Source of the DNA: Streptococcus thalassemiae
Lineage (GTDB): Bacteria; Bacillota; Bacilli; Lactobacillales; Streptococcaceae
Assembly (NCBI RefSeq): GCF_903645285.1
Contig: NZ_CAHJXN010000004.1
Coordinates: 310,305-374,304, forward strand
Direction: 5' to 3'
DNA: 64,000 nucleotides
Numbering within the stretch: position 1 is the stretch's first letter; each line of letters begins with the position of its first letter. Of this stretch, positions 59,422-64,000 are shown one piece after another. The notes below the pieces were generated by a model. The model saw only the letters and a program-made list of their open reading frames with translations. It ran no database searches and was not told the DNA's origin. The position numbers and the translations under genes are program-made.

Positions 59422-59613
59422 TTATTTAAAAGCGTTTTTCAAACCTTCAACGGCACCTTCTACAGCACCTTTAGCATCTTCAACTACTTCTTTTGCCTTA
59501 GCAACTGTTTTTTCAACAGCTCCTTCAAGTTCTGTCTTGCTGTCTCCAGTAACTTTACCAAAACCTTCTTTGACAGCGCCTGTTGCTTGTTCCAATTTGT
59601 TTTCAAGTGACAT
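59422..59613 (-). CDS. CsbD-family stress-response protein
   Basis: 63 residues from ATG 59613 (AAGGAG 8 nt upstream). [31 protein letters not shown]-type sequence followed by Lys/Glu/Ala-rich helix, hallmarks of the CsbD general-stress family. A small soluble protein of unknown mechanism. An inverted repeat lies in its leader. Confidence 0.88.
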   Translation of the reverse strand: MSLENKLEQATGAVKEGFGKVTGDSKTELEGAVEKTVAKAKEVVEDAKGAVEGAVEGLKNAFK

Positions 59614-59637
59614 ATGATTGTCTCCTTTAGTCTTATT

Positions 59638-59654
59638 CCGATATGTGTTATCGG
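59638..59654 (-). promoter_or_regulatory. Dyad in the leader of the CsbD-like gene
   Basis: CCGATA (59638-59643) and TATCGG (59649-59654) form a perfect 6-bp dyad with a 5-nt spacer, between a probable promoter (TTGACT..TAAACT) and the ribosome-binding site. It could be an operator. Confidence 0.5.
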
Positions 59655-59713
59655 TTACATATAGTTTATACTGAATACTAAGGAAAGTCAAACAATGTGC
59701 TCAGAAAAAGCAA

Positions 59714-60364
59714 TCACACTAAATAGAAAGTTAATCTTTCCTTATCAAAATCGATAGCCAACTCATACTTTCCATCTGCATTTTGGACAATATAACCTAG
59801 GACAACTAAACTGTCCACAAAGATGTCACGGCGTTTCTGCATAAGCTGGTCTTTTTTGAGAAATTTCAACAAAAAAGTCGTCATATACTTGAGGGCATAC
59901 TCAGGATTAACATCTCCTAAAATGGCATAGAGTTCCTGCTGTTTTTCTGTCAAAGGATACTGATGTTTGACCTTGTAGAAATAATTAGACAGGGTCATTT
60001 TTGTTCGCGCAAAGTCCGTCTTTTCAACTAAAATAGCTGCATTGGTTTGATTGCATAATTCCGTCTCAAAACTCTGCTCTAACAAGGCTTGATAGATCGG
60101 ACTATCTTCTCTAACAAAAATCTCTTGATCCAGTTCAAGACTATCAAGGGACTCAAGCATAGGAAGATTAAGGTAATAGCGCTTATTTTCCCGTAGAATC
60201 AAGCCTGCCTTTATATACTCTTCCATGAGTTTGTCAACTGCTACATCTGGAAACTTGGCCTTAATTTCCCGTAAAATCACATCATCATGCTGGTCCAGAT
60301 AGCGGATCAATTCTCCAAAAAAAGGCTGTCTCGTCAAACGAGATGGATTAAAAATCTGAATCAT
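59714..60364 (-). CDS. Conserved hypothetical protein (DUF1803-like)
   Basis: 216 residues. No signal or membrane helix; predicted mostly helical with a winged-helix-like start (FFGELIRYLDQHDDVILREIKAKFPDVAVDKLMEEYIKAGLI). It resembles a streptococcal/lactococcal family of unknown function that I recall as DUF1803. AAGGAA before the ATG. Its start overlaps the upstream gene by 17 nt. Confidence 0.75.
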   Translation of the reverse strand: MIQIFNPSRLTRQPFFGELIRYLDQHDDVILREIKAKFPDVAVDKLMEEYIKAGLILRENKRYYLNLPMLESLDSLELDQEIFVREDSPIYQALLEQSFETELCNQTNAAILVEKTDFARTKMTLSNYFYKVKHQYPLTEKQQELYAILGDVNPEYALKYMTTFLLKFLKKDQLMQKRRDIFVDSLVVLGYIVQNADGKYELAIDFDKERLTFYLV

Positions 60365-60860
60365 GAAGATTCCTTTCTTTACATTCTAACAGAGGCGATG
60401 CTGCCAATTGATTGGGATTGGTCCCAGCTTGGTTCAGAGGCACAGGCAGACCCAGTTCTCTATAATACTCTCTCCAAAAATCACTAATGTCCTGCTTCCC
60501 ATCACCAAATTTCATGGGAATGGTTTCAAAAATCGGTAGGATTTCTGCCATGTACTGGGAACAGTAAAAACCTTCTCCATCTGGATAGAAAGAAGCATTA
60601 TAAGGAGCTCCCAGATGTTTGCTAGCTTTTTCCTTCACAGACTGGATATCCATTTCTGGGTAAACATAGAGATCGTACAAATGATTGGACTCAAAGAAGT
60701 CTGCTGGTTCTTGACAGACCACACCAAATTCTCCACTAGCATGATAAATCATCCCATCCAAATAAATGGCAACATGGTTATAGTTGCCTGTGGAAGTCTG
60801 GATGGCCTGTCCCATATCTGACTCATCTCTCACAAAAATCAAATCACCATTTTCTAACAT
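60348..60860 (-). CDS. YiiX/NlpC-P60-like permuted papain-fold protein
   Basis: 170 residues. GDLIFVRDESDMGQAI and YNHVAIYLDG give the conserved His-containing strand, and GFYCSQYMAEIL the Cys; this H-then-C order marks circularly permuted NlpC/P60 (YiiX/YebB) enzymes. No signal peptide, so it is probably intracellular, an amidase, peptidase or acyl hydrolase of unknown substrate. GGAGTG before the ATG. Confidence 0.78.
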   Translation of the reverse strand: MLENGDLIFVRDESDMGQAIQTSTGNYNHVAIYLDGMIYHASGEFGVVCQEPADFFESNHLYDLYVYPEMDIQSVKEKASKHLGAPYNASFYPDGEGFYCSQYMAEILPIFETIPMKFGDGKQDISDFWREYYRELGLPVPLNQAGTNPNQLAASPLLECKERNLHDSDF

Positions 60861-60873
60861 GCTTCACTCCTAG

Positions 60874-60899
60874 AAAAAAAGGAGCCGAAACTCCTTTCG
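60874..60899 (-). terminator. Terminator of ppaC
   Basis: Minus-strand AAAGGAG pairs with CTCCTTT around TTTCGG, followed by TTTT. Confidence 0.85.
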
Positions 60900-60946
60900 A
60901 TATAAGTCAAACCAGACTTTCCGATTTTGAACTGACACCCAAAATC

Positions 60947-61882
60947 TTAAGCATTAAAGCTTTCAGTCAATTGAGGTACCACTTGTTTCTTACGTGAAAC
61001 GGCACCCGCAAGGAAAGCATGGTTATTTTCAAGTTTGAAATTGAAAGCCGCTTCGACCTTGCCCATATTGGCACCAAGAGCCAAGATTTCTGAGTTTGAG
61101 TTGACGATATCTGTAATCATCAAGACAAAGTCAGAGTAGCCGTTTGCTGCGTTAGCAGCTTGCATTGCAGCTTCAATTTCTGCTTTGCGTTCCAAAACTT
61201 CAGCGATGTCAACTGTGTTTACTTGAGCAACACGGACATTATTTCCGTTCAATTCAAAAGTTTTAGCATCGATGTCAATCAATTCTTCAGCAGATTTGCT
61301 AGCCAAGTTTGTACCAGCTTTCAACATAGCTAAACCATATTCTTCCAAGTTGACACCAGCCAATTCAGCTAATTCAGGAGCAATGACTGTATCTGTTGGG
61401 TGTGTTGTTGGTGATTTCAAAAGAAGGGTATCTGAAATCAAACCTGAAAGCATCAAACCAGCAATCTCTTTAGGCACAGCCACACCATGTTCTTTGAACA
61501 TACGGTAAACGATTGAAGACGCTGAACCAACTGGCTCCAAACGCATGTAGAGTGGGCTTGCAGTTTCAAAGTTAGCCACACGGTGGTGGTCTACAACACC
61601 GTAAACTTCTACTTCAGCGATATCTGATACAGATTGTTGGAATTCATTGTGGTCAGTCAGGATAACTTGCTCTGCCCCCTCTGCTTTGGCAGAAGTGATG
61701 ACACGCGGTGCTTCCACACCAAAATAGTTCAAGACAAAGGCTGTTTCTTCATTTGGAGTTCCAAGGGCAACAGCTTCCGTATCCAAACCGTAAGCTTCTT
61801 TTGCAAGGTAGGCAAAAGCTACAGATGACCCGATGGCATCTGAGTCTGGATTTTGGTGACCAAATACTAGAATCTTAGACAT
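60947..61882 (-). CDS. ppaC: Manganese-dependent inorganic pyrophosphatase
   Basis: 311 residues of the DHH family [14 protein letters not shown] near the start (metal ligands His, Asp, Asp), ILTDHNE, GVVDHHR, and the C-terminal [10 protein letters not shown] substrate-binding motif. It hydrolyses PPi in the cytoplasm. GAGG ribosome-binding site; promoter TTGTCA-17-TACAAT at 61912-61940. Confidence 0.97.
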   Translation of the reverse strand: MSKILVFGHQNPDSDAIGSSVAFAYLAKEAYGLDTEAVALGTPNEETAFVLNYFGVEAPRVITSAKAEGAEQVILTDHNEFQQSVSDIAEVEVYGVVDHHRVANFETASPLYMRLEPVGSASSIVYRMFKEHGVAVPKEIAGLMLSGLISDTLLLKSPTTHPTDTVIAPELAELAGVNLEEYGLAMLKAGTNLASKSAEELIDIDAKTFELNGNNVRVAQVNTVDIAEVLERKAEIEAAMQAANAANGYSDFVLMITDIVNSNSEILALGANMGKVEAAFNFKLENNHAFLAGAVSRKKQVVPQLTESFNA

Positions 61883-61911
61883 GATAATACCTCATTTTGT
61901 TTATTCTCTTT

Positions 61912-61940
61912 ATTGTAGCATTTTTTTCGCTTTTTGACAA
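61912..61940 (-). promoter_or_regulatory. ppaC promoter
   Basis: Minus-strand TTGTCA (61935-61940), 17 nt, TACAAT (61912-61917). Confidence 0.75.
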
Positions 61941-61944
61941 AAGT

Positions 61945-61970
61945 AAGAGGAGTCAAAGGACTCCTCACGA
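61945..61970 (-). terminator. Terminator between BOX and ppaC
   Basis: GAGGAGTC pairs with GACTCCTC around AAAG, T-rich on the minus strand. It ends the operon of the GIY-YIG gene. Confidence 0.7.
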
Positions 61971-61986
61971 TTCTTCAAAATAACTG

Positions 61987-62183
61987 ATACTCTTCGAAAA
62001 TCTCTTCAAACCACGTCAGCTTCGCCTTGCCGTAGGTATGGGTACTGACTTCGTCAGTTCTATCCACAACCTCAAAACAGTGTTTTGAGCTGACTTCGTC
62101 AGTCTTATCTACAACCTCAAAGCAGTGCTTTGAGCAACCTACGGCTAGCTTCCTAGTTTGCTCTTTAATTTTCATTGAGTATA
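61987..62183 (-). repeat. BOX element (A1-B2-C1, minus orientation)
   Basis: boxC end at 61987, two boxB units (CTGACTTCGTCAG at 62055 and 62100) and boxA end TTTTCATTGAGTATA at 62169-62183. The boxA end contains the stop codon of the GIY-YIG gene. Confidence 0.92.
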
Positions 62184-62449
62184 AGTAAATTTCTATCTTG
62201 ATTTTCAGATAAAAATTGCTCCTTCTGTGGCCTCTTCTTACGCTTGAGAAGGGCTTCTGCCGACATGGCTTCTTCCTTACTGGCAAAACCTTGAGCATAG
62301 ATAAGTTTGACTGGCAAGCGTGCTCGTGTATATTTGGCTCCCTTCCCACTATTGTGGACAGCGAGGCGTTTTCTCACGTCAGTCGTATAACCCGTATAGT
62401 AGGAACCATCACGACACTCCAGCACGTACATATAAGCCTTATGATCCAT
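62165..62449 (-). CDS. GIY-YIG nuclease-superfamily protein (UPF0213/YhbQ type)
   Basis: 94 residues from ATG 62449, preceded by GAAGAG. The GIY-YIG motif appears as [17 protein letters not shown] in [10 protein letters not shown], and the [20 protein letters not shown] stretch is typical of the UPF0213 group. Possibly a DNA-processing or structure-specific nuclease. The last few residues (ILNEN) and the stop lie in the boxA end of a BOX element. Its start overlaps the upstream methyltransferase by 11 nt. Confidence 0.85.
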   Translation of the reverse strand: MDHKAYMYVLECRDGSYYTGYTTDVRKRLAVHNSGKGAKYTRARLPVKLIYAQGFASKEEAMSAEALLKRKKRPQKEQFLSENQDRNLLILNEN

Positions 62450-63188
62450 AATAAATCTCTTCGAGTTCCGGCGTATAAGAGCCATCATCATTGTGAACAA
62501 TGAGAGGTGGCAAGACCTTAAAGCCACTTGTCGAGCCATCCTTGATAGCCTCAATCAAAAGCATATTGGCTTCCTTTTCCTTTTTTGGATAGACAAATTG
62601 CAGACGCTTAGGGGCTAGATTATGCCGTTGTAACGTATCCAAAATATCCAGAAGTCGATCAGGACGATGAACCATGGCCAAACGCCCATTAGATTTGAGA
62701 ATACTCTGGGCACTACGACAGATTTCCTGCAAATTGGTCGTGATTTCATGGCGCGCCAAGAGATAATGCTCGCTCTCGTTCAAGTTGGAGTGAGGATCCA
62801 CCTTAAAATAGGGCGGATTACACAAAATCATATCCACCTTACTTCCCTGAATGTAAGCAGGCATATTTTTCAAATCATCACAGATGACCTGCATCTGCTC
62901 CTCTAAGCCATTCAAACGGACAGAGCGTTCAGCCATATCCGCCAAACGCTCCTGAATCTCAACAGCCAAAATCTGTGCCTGAGTCCGAGTGCTAGCAAAT
63001 AGCCCCACTGCTCCATTCCCAGCGCAGAAATCCACTATCAAGCCCTTTTTAGGAAAACGTGGAAAGCGTGACAAGAGAACACTATCCACCGAATAGCTAA
63101 AAACCTCTCTATTTTGAATAATTTTGATATCTGTTGAGAAGAGCTGGTTAATTCGCTCCCCTGATTTTAATAATTGTTCTTCTTCCAT
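62439..63188 (-). CDS. tRNA1(Val) adenine-N6 methyltransferase-like protein (TrmN6/YfiC family)
   Basis: 249 residues. SAM-binding [13 protein letters not shown], acidic AVEIQE, and catalytic NPPY in MILCNPPYF identify an N6-adenine methyltransferase. In E. coli YfiC modifies A37 of tRNA1(Val). The C-terminus overlaps the GIY-YIG gene start, so the two are translationally coupled, a pairing common in Firmicutes. Confidence 0.88.
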   Translation of the reverse strand: MEEEQLLKSGERINQLFSTDIKIIQNREVFSYSVDSVLLSRFPRFPKKGLIVDFCAGNGAVGLFASTRTQAQILAVEIQERLADMAERSVRLNGLEEQMQVICDDLKNMPAYIQGSKVDMILCNPPYFKVDPHSNLNESEHYLLARHEITTNLQEICRSAQSILKSNGRLAMVHRPDRLLDILDTLQRHNLAPKRLQFVYPKKEKEANMLLIEAIKDGSTSGFKVLPPLIVHNDDGSYTPELEEIYYGS

Positions 63189-63241
63189 GGTTCTATTATA
63201 GCAGATTTATATTAACATTACAAAAAATATAAAATTCTAAA

Positions 63242-63601
63242 CTACTTCTTCTTTTTTAAATGGTGCAGGGCCTCTCTAGTCCAGATTGGTAGCATTCGTC
63301 GAAAGGGCGCAAAGCCGTAGTTAAAGCGGTCGCTTGAAAAGCGTCTCCGTCTCGGAAACTGGTGCTTTTCTTCCTCCAAAGTGCGGATAGAAAGACTTAC
63401 TTTCCCTGTAAATTCATCTAAATCCACCACCTGAACCTGAACCTCTTCATCGACTTTCAAGGCGTCATGAATATTTTCAATAAAGCCTGTCCGAATCTCT
63501 GAAATGTGAATCAGCCCCGTATCACCCGTCTCTAGCTCAACAAAGGCACCGTAGGGCTGAATCCCTGTAATACGGCCCTTTAGCTTATCACCGATTTTCA
63601 T
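63242..63601 (-). CDS. cvfD: S1-domain RNA-binding protein (CvfD/YugI type)
   Basis: 119 residues from ATG 63601, one nt after the preceding stop. An N-terminal S1 domain (MKIGDKLKGRITGIQPYGAFVELETGDTGLIHISEI) and a basic C-terminal tail (PRRRRFSSDRFNYGF, ending LKKKK). It probably regulates mRNA translation or stability, as reported for the pneumococcal homologue. Coupled to the cyclophilin gene. Confidence 0.85.
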   Translation of the reverse strand: MKIGDKLKGRITGIQPYGAFVELETGDTGLIHISEIRTGFIENIHDALKVDEEVQVQVVDLDEFTGKVSLSIRTLEEEKHQFPRRRRFSSDRFNYGFAPFRRMLPIWTREALHHLKKKK

Positions 63602-63602
63602 C

Positions 63603-64000
63603 TTAGTCCTCGATTTCAATGGTTTCAATCACAACATCTTCAACTGGCTTGTCCATAGCCCCTGTCTCAACAGAAGCAATGGCATCCAAGACAGCGTAAG
63701 ATGCTTCATCAGCTAGCTGACCAAAAACCGTGTGACGGCGGTCTAGGTGAGGTGTCCCACCTTGGTTAGCATAGATTTCCGCAATCGGTTCTGGCCAACC
63801 ACCACGAGCAATTTCTTTCTTAGAATAAGGCAGGTGTTGATTTTGGACGATAAAGAACTGGCTTCCGTTGGTATTTGGACCAGCATTAGCCATGGAAAGA
63901 GCTCCACGGATATTGTAAAGTTCTTCTGAGAATTCATCCTCAAATGATTCCCCGTAGATTGACTCGCCACCCATACCAGTTCCAGTTGGGTCTCCACCTT
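63603..64000 (-). CDS. Cyclophilin-type peptidyl-prolyl isomerase (5' partial)
   Basis: The frame continues past the window edge ([19 protein letters not shown] visible from base 63998), so the start is outside. GGDPTxTGxGGxSIYG, [17 protein letters not shown] and [13 protein letters not shown] are cyclophilin signatures. The insert around [23 protein letters not shown] is typical of Gram-positive members. Role in protein folding. Followed immediately by the S1-domain gene. Confidence 0.93.
   Translation of the reverse strand, partial: GGDPTGTGMGGESIYGESFEDEFSEELYNIRGALSMANAGPNTNGSQFFIVQNQHLPYSKKEIARGGWPEPIAEIYANQGGTPHLDRRHTVFGQLADEASYAVLDAIASVETGAMDKPVEDVVIETIEIED

Overview
The window is chromosomal DNA from a low-GC Gram-positive coccus of the Streptococcus mitis/oralis/pneumoniae group. 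Support comes from an F1Fo operon in streptococcal order (c-a-b-delta-alpha-gamma-beta-epsilon), L-lysine-type murE, several BOX elements, paired RUPs and SPRITE-like hairpins, and LPXTG proteins with YSIRK-type signals. The gene order (tuf, glycerol facilitator, surface protein, pgm, bta, amino-acid ABC, atp operon, greA/mltG, murC, SNF2, metB, aliB, murE, ppaC, cyclophilin) matches my memory of the pneumococcal backbone. The AtpE sequence and the accessory genes suggest a commensal mitis-group relative rather than S. pneumoniae itself.

Layout. 1-4.7 kb: end of a Gfo/Idh/MocA oxidoreductase, a DEAD-box helicase and tuf, separated by repeat-rich DNA (BOX with four boxB units, a second interrupted BOX, two RUPs). 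4.7-5.6 kb: glycerol/water facilitator. 5.8-19.7 kb: two adjacent giant LPXTG surface proteins on the minus strand, a 1300-residue protein with nine G5-like repeats and a 3275-residue protein with six ~310-residue mucin-binding-like units. They share a C-terminal module, and the larger one has an (AT)10 tract directly against its ribosome-binding site. 20.0-25.0 kb: a tandem array of three full-length Rpn-family PD-(D/E)XK nuclease genes and four C-terminal-only copies. 25.2-29.8 kb: phosphoglucomutase, Bta and an amino-acid ABC transporter. 29.9-33.5 kb: TPR protein, AI-2E-type membrane protein, lactonase-like propeller. 33.5-39.9 kb: ATP synthase operon. 40-51 kb: amino-acid permease, greA, mltG, acetyltransferases, murC and a SWIM-SNF2 helicase. 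50.8-53.2 kb: a two-gene sulfur amino-acid operon with a perfect MET-box. 54-57.9 kb: AliB-type peptide-binding lipoprotein and the MurJ/YtgP flippase, divergent from murE. 59.4-64 kb: CsbD-like protein, small conserved genes, ppaC, a tRNA methyltransferase, GIY-YIG protein, S1-domain protein and the start-truncated cyclophilin.

The most notable system is the Rpn array (20.0-25.0 kb). All seven copies keep a perfect AGGAGG exactly 8 nt upstream of an in-frame internal ATG. Each full-length gene can therefore plausibly make both a nuclease and a short C-terminal protein, while the four partial copies can only make the short form. Published work on E. coli Rpn proteins, as I recall it, describes intragenic C-terminal products (RpnS) that neutralise the toxic full-length anti-phage nuclease. 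By analogy, this locus looks like a multi-copy toxin/intragenic-antitoxin array with orphan antitoxin or recombination-donor cassettes. The array, start codons and repeats are visible in the sequence; the function is inferred.

The housekeeping part is conventional. Cell-wall genes (murC, mltG, murJ, murE) are scattered through it, and BOX elements supply the last codons of two genes (an acetyltransferase and the GIY-YIG protein).
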